Origin: an uncultured Porphyromonadaceae bacterium
GTDB taxonomy: Bacteria; Bacteroidota; Bacteroidia; Bacteroidales; Muribaculaceae
Assembly (NCBI GenBank): GCA_945873625.1
Contig: CAMCDS010000018.1
Location: forward strand, 1-44,259
DNA: 44,259 nucleotides
Reading direction: 5' to 3'
A program made the position numbers and the translations under genes. This document shows positions 34,443 to 43,621 of the stretch, one piece after another. The notes beneath the pieces are model-generated. The model was not told the DNA's origin, did no database searches, and saw only the letters and a program-made list of their open reading frames with translations. The first letter of the stretch is position 1. Every line of letters starts with the position of its first letter.

Positions 34443-34474
34443 TTTGCATAATTGGGCGAAAGTGGTTAATTTTG
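34443..34474 (+). promoter_or_regulatory. Promoter of the HAD-aroB unit, apparently leaderless
   Basis: TTTG (34443-34446) and TAATTTTG (34467-34474), both exact, with a 20-nt spacer. Only four bases separate the -7 element from the ATG at 34479, so transcription should start at or within a base or two of the start codon. The divergent promoter's -33 element is only 9 bp away. Confidence 0.8.
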
Positions 34475-34478
34475 CAGA

Positions 34479-35240
34479 ATGAAATGTTCGATAGAGGATT
34501 TTGAGGCCGCGCGTCGCGCCTATCTGCGCCGCCGGGGAGTCGACGAGTCTGCCGGCTGCCTGCGCGCGGCACTGATAGATATGGACGGCGTGCTCTACGA
34601 CTCCATGCCGTGGCATGCCCGCGCATGGCACCGGATGATGGAAGAGAATGGCGTGGAGACCACCGTCGACGAGTTTTTCGCCTACGAAGGGATGACCGGC
34701 AAGGCCACCATCGACCTGCTCTTCCGTCGCGCCTTCGGACGCGATGCCGGCGAAGAGGAGGCCAAACGTCTCTATGCGCGTAAGACGGAGATATTCAAGG
34801 CGTTCGGGAAGAAGGACACCATGCCCGGAGCCGACCGTATGCTCAAGGCGCTGGAAGCCTTGGGGCTGCGGCGCGTGCTGGTTACCGGGTCGGGGCAGAA
34901 GTCGCTCATCACGCGCATCGACGGCGACTACCCCGGAGCCTTCGCCGAAGCCGACCGCGTGACGGCCCTCGACGTGAAGCGCGGCAAGCCCGATCCCGAG
35001 CCGTATCTGCGCGGTCAGGAGAAAGCCGGATGCCGCCCCGAAGAGACCATAGTGATAGAAAACGCCCCCCTCGGCGTGAGGGCCGGAGTGGCCGCCGGGT
35101 GCTTCACCATAGCCGTTACCACCGGCCCCATACCCCGCGAAGCCTTCGAACGTGAGAAGGCCGACATGATATTCGCGTCGATGCCGGAATTTGCCGATTT
35201 CCTCGAATCCCTCTCGCTCCGTGCAGATGGAAAAGCTTAA
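34479..35240 (+). CDS. HAD-superfamily hydrolase, beta-phosphoglucomutase-like
   Basis: A 253-residue HAD-IA phosphatase or mutase. Motif I is DMDGVLYDS (nucleophile Asp34, acid Asp36), followed by a helical cap with EGMTGKATIDLLF. Motif II is in LVTGSGQKSL, then KRGKPDPEPYL, and motif III/IV ENAPLGVRAG. A ~28-residue N-terminal extension precedes motif I; beginning at ATG 34479 makes the mRNA leaderless. The substrate is unknown; sugar phosphates are typical. The stop overlaps the aroB start by 14 nt, so the pair is coupled. Confidence 0.9.
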   Translation: MKCSIEDFEAARRAYLRRRGVDESAGCLRAALIDMDGVLYDSMPWHARAWHRMMEENGVETTVDEFFAYEGMTGKATIDLLFRRAFGRDAGEEEAKRLYARKTEIFKAFGKKDTMPGADRMLKALEALGLRRVLVTGSGQKSLITRIDGDYPGAFAEADRVTALDVKRGKPDPEPYLRGQEKAGCRPEETIVIENAPLGVRAGVAAGCFTIAVTTGPIPREAFEREKADMIFASMPEFADFLESLSLRADGKA

Positions 35241-36252
35241 GTCCCTGCTCCGGAATCCCGGCGGTCGCCTCTTTCTCATCACCGAAGAGAATGTAGACGT
35301 CCTCGTCATGCCCCTGCTCGAAGCCGAGGAGGAAGAGATTGCTGCTATTCCCCGGCTGGTGATTCCCGCCGGCGAGGAGAACAAGACCATAGAGCGCGCT
35401 CAGCAGATATGGGAATGGCTGCTTGAAAACGGGGCATCGCGCTCCGACACGCTGATATGCGTCGGAGGCGGCATGCTGACCGACATCGGCGGATTCGCCG
35501 CCGCCACCTTCAAGCGCGGTATGCGCCACGTCAACATCGCAACCACGCTCCTCGCGGCCGCCGATGCCTCGGTGGGCGGCAAGACCGGCGTCAACATGGG
35601 GGGTGTGAAAAACTGCGTCGGCGCCTTCTCGATGCCCCTCTTCACCGAGGTCTATGCCCCGGCGTTCGCCACCCTGCCCGAAGCCGAGATGCTGTCGGGC
35701 TACGGCGAGATGCTGAAGACGGCCATGATAGGGGAGCCGGGTATGCTTCCCCGTCTGCTCGAGCCGGAGACGCTGCTCGCCGACACCGCGCTGCTCGGGG
35801 AGATAGCCTCGGAATGTGCCCGGATAAAGATGCGGATTGTGGAGAGCGACCCCTTCGAGAAAGGTCCGCGCAAGGTGCTCAACCTCGGCCATACCTTCGG
35901 CCATGCCCTCGAGAGCCTCTGCATGGAGAAGGGGCGGCCCGTGCCCCACGGAGTGGCCGTGGCCCACGGACTCCTCTTCATGATGGTGATGGCCAGGATG
36001 AAAGGGGTCGGAGGCAGTATGCTCTATTCGTTTGCCGACCGGGTGGTGAAGCCTCTGATGAAGGTGCCGCCGGTGATGTGTGGCGACTACGCCCGTCTGC
36101 TCGGGCTGATGCACGCCGACAAGAAGAACGACGGCCCGGGTGAGGTGAAGTTCGTGTTGCTGACCGACGCCGGAGAGCCGCTTATCGACGTGCCGGTCGA
36201 CGACGCTACCGTCGAGGCCGCGATCGACATCTACAGGGATATGGGATTCTGA
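35227..36252 (+). CDS. aroB: 3-dehydroquinate synthase
   Basis: A 341-residue NAD-dependent enzyme that converts DAHP to 3-dehydroquinate, the second step of the shikimate pathway. Start chosen at ATG 35227, inside the HAD gene, because the N-terminus then aligns with the family; the frame from 35191 would add 12 residues. NAD and metal site motifs are [51 protein letters not shown], and the Zn-ligand segment [11 protein letters not shown]. Length fits AroB. Translation is probably coupled to the upstream HAD gene. Confidence 0.96.
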   Translation: MEKLKSLLRNPGGRLFLITEENVDVLVMPLLEAEEEEIAAIPRLVIPAGEENKTIERAQQIWEWLLENGASRSDTLICVGGGMLTDIGGFAAATFKRGMRHVNIATTLLAAADASVGGKTGVNMGGVKNCVGAFSMPLFTEVYAPAFATLPEAEMLSGYGEMLKTAMIGEPGMLPRLLEPETLLADTALLGEIASECARIKMRIVESDPFEKGPRKVLNLGHTFGHALESLCMEKGRPVPHGVAVAHGLLFMMVMARMKGVGGSMLYSFADRVVKPLMKVPPVMCGDYARLLGLMHADKKNDGPGEVKFVLLTDAGEPLIDVPVDDATVEAAIDIYRDMGF

Positions 36253-36322
36253 CCGCAATCACAATATCCGGACGGTTTCAGCGTTGAAAAAAGGGGAGAT
36301 AACGTCCCCGATGCGCCATAAG

Positions 36323-36892
36323 ATGAAAGAGATAGTATTCGCAACCAACAACAGCCACAAGCTCGAGGAGGCCCGGGCGATTCTCGCCGGCCGCTTCCGC
36401 GTGCGCTCGCTCGCCGAGATAGGCTGCCACGACGACATACCCGAGACTGCCGACACTCTCGAAGGAAACGCGCTCATCAAGGCCCGCTGGGTGAAGGAGC
36501 GTTACGGCTACGACTGCTTTGCCGACGATACCGGCCTGATGGTCGACGCCCTCGGCGGCGCGCCCGGCGTATATTCGGCCCGCTATGCCGGTCCGGAGTG
36601 TGATGCCGTGGCCAATATGCGGCTGCTGCTCGATAATATGGAGGGGAAGACCGACCGCCGTGCGCGCTTCGTTACGGTAATAGCCCTTATCCTCGACGGC
36701 GAGGAACGGATGTTCAGAGGCTCGGTGGAGGGGCGCATAGCCGACGCTCCGTCGGGCACGGCCGGCTTCGGCTACGACCCCGTGTTTGTGGCCGACGAGT
36801 CGGGCATGGCATTCGCCGAGATGACTCCCGAAGCCAAAAACGCAATATCCCACCGCGGCCGCGCCCTCAGGGCCATGGCCGCAGAGCTCTGA
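36323..36892 (+). CDS. rdgB: RdgB/HAM1-type dITP/XTP pyrophosphatase
   Basis: A 189-residue house-cleaning NTPase that removes non-canonical purine nucleotides (dITP, XTP). The N-terminus [16 protein letters not shown] fits the family, so I chose ATG 36323 over ATG 36311 and an upstream TTG at 36284. Substrate and metal motifs are [25 protein letters not shown], and GFGYDPVF near the C-terminus. It lies 70 nt after aroB and is probably in the same unit. Confidence 0.95.
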   Translation: MKEIVFATNNSHKLEEARAILAGRFRVRSLAEIGCHDDIPETADTLEGNALIKARWVKERYGYDCFADDTGLMVDALGGAPGVYSARYAGPECDAVANMRLLLDNMEGKTDRRARFVTVIALILDGEERMFRGSVEGRIADAPSGTAGFGYDPVFVADESGMAFAEMTPEAKNAISHRGRALRAMAAEL

Positions 36893-36927
36893 CACGAATC
36901 CTCTCTAACGCTTTTTCAACCTACGAT

Positions 36928-39399
36928 ATGAACCGACTTAAAGCCATAATTCTCTCCGTAGCCCTTCTCGGAACGGTGTTCGCAGCCCGTGCCGTAGGCG
37001 ACTGGAAGGTATTCCCGACCTTCAACGACTGGACCCGTATGGTGGTGGAGACTCCCGAACGGGTATTCTTCCTCACCTACGCGCAGCCTGTGTCGACTTA
37101 TTTTGAAAACTACAAGGGTGAGTACAGCCACCTCATGATGTACGAAAAGGAGGCCGACGAACTCATCCCCCTCACTCACCGCAACTACCTCAGCGGTCTG
37201 CTCGTGGACAAGATTGCCTACAACCGCAGCAAGGGGTATCTGATGGTGGTCTACGACGACTCAAACATCGACTTCATCTACGACGACGGCCAATACGTGA
37301 ACCTGCCGGCAATAGCCAACTCCACGATCAACGTGTCGAAGAAGGTGAACCAGATTACCTTCGACCCCGAAAAAGACTGCGCCTATCTCGCCACCGACTT
37401 CGGCTATATCGTGGTCAACGACAAGAAGCATGAAGTGGCCTCGTCGCTCCAGACAGGCTTCCCCCTCTACGGCGTGGCCCGCATGGGCGACAGGCTGGTG
37501 GGCATCGGCGAGAAGAATACCATCACGGCTCCCGCCGACAAACTCGTAGTAACGCTCGACGACCTCACCTACGTCGAGGGGATGAAGGCCGGAAAGCAGA
37601 TAATGCCTTTGTCGGACGATAAGTTCGCCTTTATCACCACTGAGGCTTCGGGAGCCGCCAACATGCTCTGCGTGGCCACGTTCGAGACACCCGGAAGGGT
37701 GTCGGTGTCAGACCGCCAGTGGCAGTCGTACAACGAGTGTGATTCTCGCGACGACGGCTATTTCATCGATACCGACCAGGGCCCCTACTACCTCGACCTC
37801 GAGGGCAACCTCCGAGCGCTCCCCTGCCCCCCTTACAGCGAGAAGATGCAGATGACCACGGTCAACATGCGCGACTACTGGGTGGTGGACGGCCGCAAGG
37901 GCCTCCGCAAATACCGCGTCGGCGACAGCGGCGACTGGACGGTAACCGTCGACCACCGACGCCCCAACCTCCCCTCCACGTTTATATGCGAAGACATAGT
38001 CTATTCGCCTAAATACGGCATGATTACCGCCAGCCACGGCGTCAGCCGCAACTTCTCGAGCCTACCGCAGTATCCCTCCTCGATGTCGCTCTATAAGAAC
38101 GGCGAATGGACCGACTATTCGCTCGGAACCGTCAACCCCGCCCGCGAGGGCGCGTTGCGCGACGGCATCGGTCTGGCCATCGACCCGACGGAACCTAACC
38201 GCGTGCTGCGCTCCTCGCGCTTCGACGGCCTCGTATCTATCAATCTCGACGATGCCGCCGACCTGATGCACCTCGCCGCTTCGGAACATTACGACGCCGG
38301 CAACCCCGGATTCCTCACTGCCTTCGAGCCTCTGCCGTTCAGCTACTTCTACGGCCTGTCGACGCCGCAGTTCGACGCCGCAGGCAACCTCTGGCTCGCC
38401 CGATGCGATAATCCCGACACGGGAACCGGACTGATGTATTTCTGGCCCGCGGCCGACCGTAAGGCCCGCAACATCAAGGGACTCAGGGAGATGAAGCTTC
38501 CCATTAATAATGTAACCCACACCGTCCGCATCTTCCCGCTCAAGACATCGGCCAACAAAAACCTGGTGATAGCCTACGGCGGTAATAAAGACGGATTCAG
38601 CATAATCGACCACAAAGGTACGCCCGACAATACCGCCGATGACGTGAAGGCAGAAATGGGAGCTTCTCTCTTCGACCAGGATGGCTCGAAGTATGAGCCC
38701 AACGTGATATTCAAGTTTGTGGAGGATCCCGCCACCGGCACCGTCTGGGGGCTCAGCGAAGACGGAGTGTTCACGTTCAGCCCCAAGCAGACGTTTACCA
38801 ACCCAAACCGTGTAAACCGAATCAAGGTGGCCCGCAACGACGGCACCAACCTCGCCGACATGCTTCTCGAAGGCGTGAAGGTGGTAGACCTTACCATCGA
38901 CGGAGAGGGTCGCAAATGGTTCGCCACCGTGGGCGGCGGCCTCGTCTGCACATCGGCCGACGGACGCACCATCCACTATCAGTTTAACGAAAGCAACTCG
39001 TATCTCCCCTCCAACAGCGTGTTCGCCGCCTGCTATAACCCCGACAACAACTCGATTCTCGTCTCGACCGACCGCGGCATGGCCGAATACTTCATCTCCG
39101 GCCCGCAGGGCTCCGACACTGAGTCGGCCGTCAAGGTCTATCCCAACCCCGTGCGTCCCGACTATCTCGGATGGATTACGATCGAAGGCCTGCAGGAAGG
39201 CTCGATAGTGAAGATTGTCGACTCGATGGGCGGACTTGTGCGCGAACTCGGTCCCGCCGAGGCCGGAGTGGTGAAGTGGGACGCGACCAACATGCAGCAC
39301 AAGCGTGTCGGCTCGGGCGTCTACCACGTGCTCTCTTCCTCCGGACCCAACGAGGAGAAGAATCTTGCCAACGTCGCGAAAGTGCTTATAATCAGATAA
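36928..39399 (+). CDS. PorZ-like beta-propeller with T9SS C-terminal domain
   Basis: An 823-residue secreted protein (signal peptide cleaved near residue 21). Two beta-propellers are suggested by repeated blades of the two-component-regulator-propeller type (for example VDKIAYNRSKGYLMV, NQITFDPEKDCAYLATDFG, and the C-terminal VVDLTIDGEGRKWFATVGGGL). The last ~85 residues (KVYPNPVRP, ITIEGLQEGSIVKIVDSMGGLV, RVGSGVYHVL) are a typical Por CTD. The layout matches PorZ, a surface part of the type IX secretion attachment complex that supplies lipopolysaccharide for anchoring CTD proteins. This implies a T9SS in the organism. It is followed 15 nt later by the LRR protein. Confidence 0.8.
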   Translation: MNRLKAIILSVALLGTVFAARAVGDWKVFPTFNDWTRMVVETPERVFFLTYAQPVSTYFENYKGEYSHLMMYEKEADELIPLTHRNYLSGLLVDKIAYNRSKGYLMVVYDDSNIDFIYDDGQYVNLPAIANSTINVSKKVNQITFDPEKDCAYLATDFGYIVVNDKKHEVASSLQTGFPLYGVARMGDRLVGIGEKNTITAPADKLVVTLDDLTYVEGMKAGKQIMPLSDDKFAFITTEASGAANMLCVATFETPGRVSVSDRQWQSYNECDSRDDGYFIDTDQGPYYLDLEGNLRALPCPPYSEKMQMTTVNMRDYWVVDGRKGLRKYRVGDSGDWTVTVDHRRPNLPSTFICEDIVYSPKYGMITASHGVSRNFSSLPQYPSSMSLYKNGEWTDYSLGTVNPAREGALRDGIGLAIDPTEPNRVLRSSRFDGLVSINLDDAADLMHLAASEHYDAGNPGFLTAFEPLPFSYFYGLSTPQFDAAGNLWLARCDNPDTGTGLMYFWPAADRKARNIKGLREMKLPINNVTHTVRIFPLKTSANKNLVIAYGGNKDGFSIIDHKGTPDNTADDVKAEMGASLFDQDGSKYEPNVIFKFVEDPATGTVWGLSEDGVFTFSPKQTFTNPNRVNRIKVARNDGTNLADMLLEGVKVVDLTIDGEGRKWFATVGGGLVCTSADGRTIHYQFNESNSYLPSNSVFAACYNPDNNSILVSTDRGMAEYFISGPQGSDTESAVKVYPNPVRPDYLGWITIEGLQEGSIVKIVDSMGGLVRELGPAEAGVVKWDATNMQHKRVGSGVYHVLSSSGPNEEKNLANVAKVLIIR

Positions 39400-39414
39400 T
39401 ACGCTCGAACTCCA

Positions 39415-40833
39415 ATGTCCCGGATGCTGATACTGACAGCCGTCATGGCCTCGCTTCTCGCCGCCCGCGCCGAGGAGATGCGCATTGAGCTGACCCCCGG
39501 CTCATACGCCTCGCACATAGAGGCTGTGGCTGCCGAGGCCCCCGAGTCGCTGATGCTCGTAGGCTCGGCCGACGTGCGCGACCTGCGTGCGGTGGCCGCC
39601 TCGCTTCCCGAGGGCGTAAGGCTCCTCAACATGCAGGGCCTCGTGATCGAGGAATATACCTACCCCTACAATTCTGCCGAAGACCGCGGCTATTATCCCG
39701 CCCATACGATTCCGGCCGCCACCTTCGCCCACACGCGGTTTCCCGAAATCCTCTTCCCGGTAACGCTTGAAGCGATAGGGGAGGGGGCATTCGCCGGTTC
39801 GGCCCTAAGGGAGGCCGGATTCCCGACCTCGCTTCGCTCGCTCGGCGACTATGCCTTCGCCGGATGCGGGAGTCTCGAGAAAATGATCTTCTGCGCCCCG
39901 CTCACATATCTGGGCGCCGGAGCCTTCCGCAACTGCACCGCACTCGTCCGCGCCGACCTATATCCGACGGAGATAAAGGAGGTGCCCGACTTCCTCTTCG
40001 CCGGATGCGTGTCGCTCAAAGAGGCGCTCATTCCGTCGGTGGCCAAGAAGATTGGGCGCGAGGTGTTTGCCGGGTCAGGCCTTGAAGATGTCATTCTCCC
40101 CTACGGCACCGACTGCGCCCCCTTCGCCCTCGCCGGGATGAAGGAGCTGCGCGGAGCCGACGTCAACTATCCCGCCGGAGGCTACGGTCTCCTTTTCGGC
40201 ACCCCGGCCCTCGAAAGGCTCGACAACGCCGGTGCCGAAGCCCCCGACCTGATGCTTGCCGCCTCGGGCATAGCCGATTCCAAGGTGTCGGCCGGGTTCA
40301 ACGCTATAGGCGACTATGCCTTCGCCGGATTGCAGGCCGGCAAGCTCGTGCTATCGCGCGACATCACGCGCATCGGGCGCGGAGCCTTCGCCTCGATGCC
40401 TCTCCTGCGCTCGATCGACGTCATCCCCCTCGGGGCGGCAGTGCCCGATATATCCGAGGAGGCGATAGAGGGTCTCGACCCCTCCGGCATCGTGCTCTGG
40501 GTTGATTCGGTCAGCGCCGACGCATGGCGTGCCCACGGGGTGTGGAGCCGTTTCAGAATCGACACTTCCGGCAATTCAGGCGTCGGTGGCATTGTGGCCG
40601 ACGACTCCGGACAGATAGAGATAAAGGCGGCCGGGGGACGTATCATCGTTTCCGCTCCCGACGCCATCAGGTCTCTGGCCGTCTGGTCGACGGCCGGCTC
40701 CCTCCTCTTTGCCTCGGCGCCCGGAAAGCACGGCGTGGAGGTCGACGCCGGACAATGGCGCGGATGCATAGTGGCGGTGGAAGCGGCCGACGCCGCCGGA
40801 CGCCGCCGGCAGGCTAAGCTGATGCTCGACTGA
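39415..40833 (+). CDS. BspA-type leucine-rich repeat surface protein
   Basis: A 472-residue secreted protein: signal peptide (about residues 1-18), then a BspA/LRR_5 array with units such as LEAIGEGAFAGSALREAGFP, LRSLGDYAFAGCGSLEKMIF and YLGAGAFRNCTALVRADLY, some imperfect. The C-terminal 80 residues (IEIKAAGGRIIVSAPDAI, LAVWSTAGSLLF) resemble a sorting-type domain. Such proteins are surface-exposed and often bind host or microbial ligands. It starts 15 nt after the PorZ-like gene, so it may be co-expressed with it. It has the same fold type as the gene at 42851. Confidence 0.88.
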   Translation: MSRMLILTAVMASLLAARAEEMRIELTPGSYASHIEAVAAEAPESLMLVGSADVRDLRAVAASLPEGVRLLNMQGLVIEEYTYPYNSAEDRGYYPAHTIPAATFAHTRFPEILFPVTLEAIGEGAFAGSALREAGFPTSLRSLGDYAFAGCGSLEKMIFCAPLTYLGAGAFRNCTALVRADLYPTEIKEVPDFLFAGCVSLKEALIPSVAKKIGREVFAGSGLEDVILPYGTDCAPFALAGMKELRGADVNYPAGGYGLLFGTPALERLDNAGAEAPDLMLAASGIADSKVSAGFNAIGDYAFAGLQAGKLVLSRDITRIGRGAFASMPLLRSIDVIPLGAAVPDISEEAIEGLDPSGIVLWVDSVSADAWRAHGVWSRFRIDTSGNSGVGGIVADDSGQIEIKAAGGRIIVSAPDAIRSLAVWSTAGSLLFASAPGKHGVEVDAGQWRGCIVAVEAADAAGRRRQAKLMLD

Positions 40834-40875
40834 CGCGCCGCCCCGGCATTCATCATCCTTACGAAAAGAAGAGAA

Positions 40876-41637
40876 ATGGGTAAAAACAAGCTCAAGAAAT
40901 TCGCCGACATGAACGGCTACCGCTGTGTGCTCCAATACCCCTGGGCGCGACTCAGCGAAGAGGGTTTCCCCCATAAGGGGAAGTGGGGCAGCGACTTCTT
41001 CAACAACGGCAACCCGATAACCCTCGAACTCGGATGCGGCAAAGGTGAATACACCGTGGAACTCGCCCGGCGCTATCCCGACCGCAACTTCATAGGCATC
41101 GACATCAAGGGGGCGCGTATGTGGACCGGCGCCTCGCAGGCCGAGGAACTGGGCCTCACCAACGTGGCTTTCCTCCGCACCGACATCGAGCTGCTCGAAC
41201 GCTTCTTCGACTCGGGCGAGGTCGACGAGATATGGATTACGTTTCCCGACCCGCAGATGCAGAAATGCCGCCGCCGCCTCGTCTCGTCGCGCTTTCTGGA
41301 GCTCTACCGGCGGGTGGCGCACGGCGGAGCGAGGATACGCCTGAAGACCGACTCCCCATTCCTCTACGCCTACTCCTCGCGCCTGCTGCGCGAAAACGCG
41401 CTCGCCACCGACGCCGACACAGCCGACCTCTACGCCACCGACGGACTCGAAGAGGTGAAGTCGGTAAAGACGTTCTACGAACGGCAGTGGCTGGCACGCG
41501 GCAAGACCATAAAGTATCTCGACTTCCGGCTCCCCGAAGAGGGCGCGGCGGCCGTGGCCGAGGTCGATGATTCCGACATAGAACGCGACGACTACCACAG
41601 CTTCCCCCGCGGCACGGCCCGCGAGCTGAAATCGTGA
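40876..41637 (+). CDS. trmB: tRNA (guanine-N7-)-methyltransferase
   Basis: A 253-residue SAM-dependent enzyme that methylates G46 in the tRNA variable loop. The SAM site LELGCGKGEYTVELA is near residue 54; FIGIDIKGARM follows. The family-specific IWITFPDPQMQKCRRRLVS segment and RLKTDSPFLYAYS are present. The C-terminal extension (AAAVAEVDDSDIERDDYHSF) is of unknown role. It lies 42 nt after the LRR gene and 28 nt before mrp. Confidence 0.95.
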   Translation: MGKNKLKKFADMNGYRCVLQYPWARLSEEGFPHKGKWGSDFFNNGNPITLELGCGKGEYTVELARRYPDRNFIGIDIKGARMWTGASQAEELGLTNVAFLRTDIELLERFFDSGEVDEIWITFPDPQMQKCRRRLVSSRFLELYRRVAHGGARIRLKTDSPFLYAYSSRLLRENALATDADTADLYATDGLEEVKSVKTFYERQWLARGKTIKYLDFRLPEEGAAAVAEVDDSDIERDDYHSFPRGTARELKS

Positions 41638-41665
41638 AAATAAATCAGACAAATACTTACTTACC

Positions 41666-42790
41666 ATGACAATATATCCGGCACTCATAACCGACGCTCT
41701 GAAGACCGTGCGCTATCCCGGCAACGGCAAGAGCCTCGTGGAAAACGACATGGTGGCCGACGACATCCGCATCGACGGCAACCGCGTTACTTTCTCGCTC
41801 ATTTTCGACAAATCGACCGACCCCTTCGTGAAGTCGGTGATACGCGCGGCCGAAACGGCAATCAACACCTACGTGGGCGCAGAGGTGGAGATCAGGGGCA
41901 ACATCACCCCCATGTTCCGCCAACAGGCCCCCAAGGCGCCTGAGAAGCTCCTCCCCGGCGTGCGCAACATCATCGGCGTCTCGTCGGGCAAAGGCGGCGT
42001 AGGCAAGTCGACAGTGGCAGCCAACCTTGCCGTGTCGCTCGCAGCCAAAGGCTACAAGGTGGGCCTTCTCGACGCCGATATTTTCGGCCCCTCGATGCCC
42101 AAGATGTTCGGTGTGGAGGGTGAGCAGCTCTATATGGTGAACCAGGACGGACGCGACTGGATAGAACCTGTGGAGAAATACGGAGTGAAGATGCTTTCGA
42201 TCGGCTTTGTGGTCGACGCCGACAAGCCGGTGCTCTGGCGCGGCGGAATGGCCTCCAACGCCCTCAAGCAGCTCATAGGCGACGCATGGTGGGGCGACCT
42301 CGACTATTTCGTGATCGACATGCCCCCCGGCACCAGCGACATCCATCTCACCCTCGTGCAGACGCTCGCCATCACCGGCGTGGTGGTGGTTACCACCCCG
42401 CAGGAAGTGGCTCTCGCCGACGCCCGCAAGGGAATCGCGATGTTCACCGGCGACAAGGTCAACGTACCCATCCTCGGACTGGTGGAGAACATGGCTTGGT
42501 TCACACCCGCTTCGCATCCCGACGAGCGCTATTACATCTTCGGACGCGACGGCGGCGCCCGACTTGCCGAGGAGACCGGCGTTGAACTCCTGGCCCGCAT
42601 CCCGCTTGTGGCCGACATCTGCGGTCAGGCCGATGCCGGCGACCCGATAGTTCGTTCTGCCGGCGGCACGGAAGCCGGTGAGAATCCCGAGGCGGAGGCG
42701 TTCAGCACCCTCGCCGACCGGGTAGTCGAGGCTGTAGACCGCCGCAACCGCGAGCAGCCCCCGACGGCCAAAGTAGAGCTTCAGCACTGA
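41666..42790 (+). CDS. mrp: Mrp/NBP35-family iron-sulfur carrier ATPase
   Basis: A 374-residue P-loop protein. An N-terminal MIP18/DUF59-like domain (about residues 5-90) is followed by the ATPase domain with the deviant Walker A GKGGVGKST (about residue 110), DADIFGPSMPKMFG, DYFVIDMPPGTSDIHLT and VENMAWF. The CxxC pair used by many relatives for cluster binding is replaced by TPASHPDERYYIFG, as is usual in Bacteroidetes members. It probably delivers Fe-S clusters to apo-enzymes, which fits the Fe-S enzymes in this window. It ends at a strong hairpin. Confidence 0.94.
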   Translation: MTIYPALITDALKTVRYPGNGKSLVENDMVADDIRIDGNRVTFSLIFDKSTDPFVKSVIRAAETAINTYVGAEVEIRGNITPMFRQQAPKAPEKLLPGVRNIIGVSSGKGGVGKSTVAANLAVSLAAKGYKVGLLDADIFGPSMPKMFGVEGEQLYMVNQDGRDWIEPVEKYGVKMLSIGFVVDADKPVLWRGGMASNALKQLIGDAWWGDLDYFVIDMPPGTSDIHLTLVQTLAITGVVVVTTPQEVALADARKGIAMFTGDKVNVPILGLVENMAWFTPASHPDERYYIFGRDGGARLAEETGVELLARIPLVADICGQADAGDPIVRSAGGTEAGENPEAEAFSTLADRVVEAVDRRNREQPPTAKVELQH

Positions 42791-42816
42791 TTGGCACAAC
42801 CTTGTTGCAAAAATAG

Positions 42817-42848
42817 ATCGGGAGCGTTTCTTCGGAAGCGCTCCCGAT
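42817..42848. terminator. Bidirectional terminator with UUCG tetraloop
   Basis: A 14-bp stem (one G-T pair) closed by a C(TTCG)G loop, between the stop of mrp and the stop of the minus-strand LRR gene. Read on the minus strand it is followed by CTATTTTTGC, so it serves best as the terminator of the LRR gene. Confidence 0.85.
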
Positions 42849-42850
42849 TG

Positions 42851-43609
42851 TCATTCAATGGGGGTTATGGATTGGAACAGGCGCCAGCCCGGCGAGCGGC
42901 GGCAGGCGTCGGGGTCGGCGGCCGAGAGGCGGCAGCGCGCGTAGGCTTCCTCGTCGGCCGGGTCGAAAATGAAGCTGTTGCAATCGAACGGCGGAGCCTC
43001 CGTCGAAGGCTGAGTGAGCTCGGTAAGGGATTCGCATCCCTCGAAGATTAGCTCGCCGAGCAGAGAGTCGTTAGCCGGCATGCGCGCTTTAAGAAGCGAG
43101 GTGCAGTCGGAGAAGGCATAGCTTTCGAGCAGCGTAACCGAATCGGGTATGTAGACCTCGGTAAGCGAGGAGCAGCGGCTGAACGCATTGTTGCCGATGT
43201 TTTTGAGAGAAGGGGAGAAGTCGACGCTTTCGAGCGACTCGCAGTAGGCGAACGCCAGAGTGCCGATTTTCGTAACTGTCCGCAGGTCGAACGCTTTGAG
43301 CGACGTGCACCAGGCGAAGGCGTTGGTGCCCACCTCGCGGAGCGACGGCGGCACGGCTATCTCTTTAAGAGCAGCGCAGCGATAGAAAGCCCCCTCGCCG
43401 ATAGACGAGCATCTCGATCCGGCCTCAAACCGTACTGAGCGCAGATTCTCGTTCTCGGCAAAGGCGTATGGGGGAATCGACTTCACCGAGCGGGCTATCA
43501 TCACCTCCTCCGCCTCCTTATCGACAGAGTTGAAGTCCGCCACCATTACGACGCCTCTTGACGTCAGGAATCCGCAGACCAGCATAAAAAGTAGAACCAC
43601 CTTTTTCAT
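42851..43609 (-). CDS. BspA-type leucine-rich repeat protein
   Basis: A 252-residue secreted protein: signal peptide (MKKVVLLFMLVCGFLTSRG, cleaved near residue 19-22), then five or six LRR_5 units (for example IPPYAFAENENLRSVRF, IGEGAFYRCAALKEIAVP, VGTNAFAWCTSLKAFDL, IGNNAFSRCSSLTEVYIP) and a short C-terminal cap without a sorting domain. It is shorter than the LRR protein at 39415. It has a four-base distance between a consensus -7 element and ATG, so its mRNA is probably leaderless. The stop at 42851 is next to a strong terminator. Confidence 0.9.
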   Translation of the reverse strand: MKKVVLLFMLVCGFLTSRGVVMVADFNSVDKEAEEVMIARSVKSIPPYAFAENENLRSVRFEAGSRCSSIGEGAFYRCAALKEIAVPPSLREVGTNAFAWCTSLKAFDLRTVTKIGTLAFAYCESLESVDFSPSLKNIGNNAFSRCSSLTEVYIPDSVTLLESYAFSDCTSLLKARMPANDSLLGELIFEGCESLTELTQPSTEAPPFDCNSFIFDPADEEAYARCRLSAADPDACRRSPGWRLFQSITPIE

Positions 43610-43613
43610 GCTG

Positions 43614-43621
43614 CAAAATTA
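43614..43621 (-). promoter_or_regulatory. -7 element of the LRR gene, leaderless arrangement
   Basis: On the minus strand TAATTTTG, an exact -7 match, lies four bases from the ATG at 43609. No TTTG is present 19-21 nt upstream. The layout TAATTTTGCAG[CA]ATGAA is shared with the HAD gene at 34479. Confidence 0.6.
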
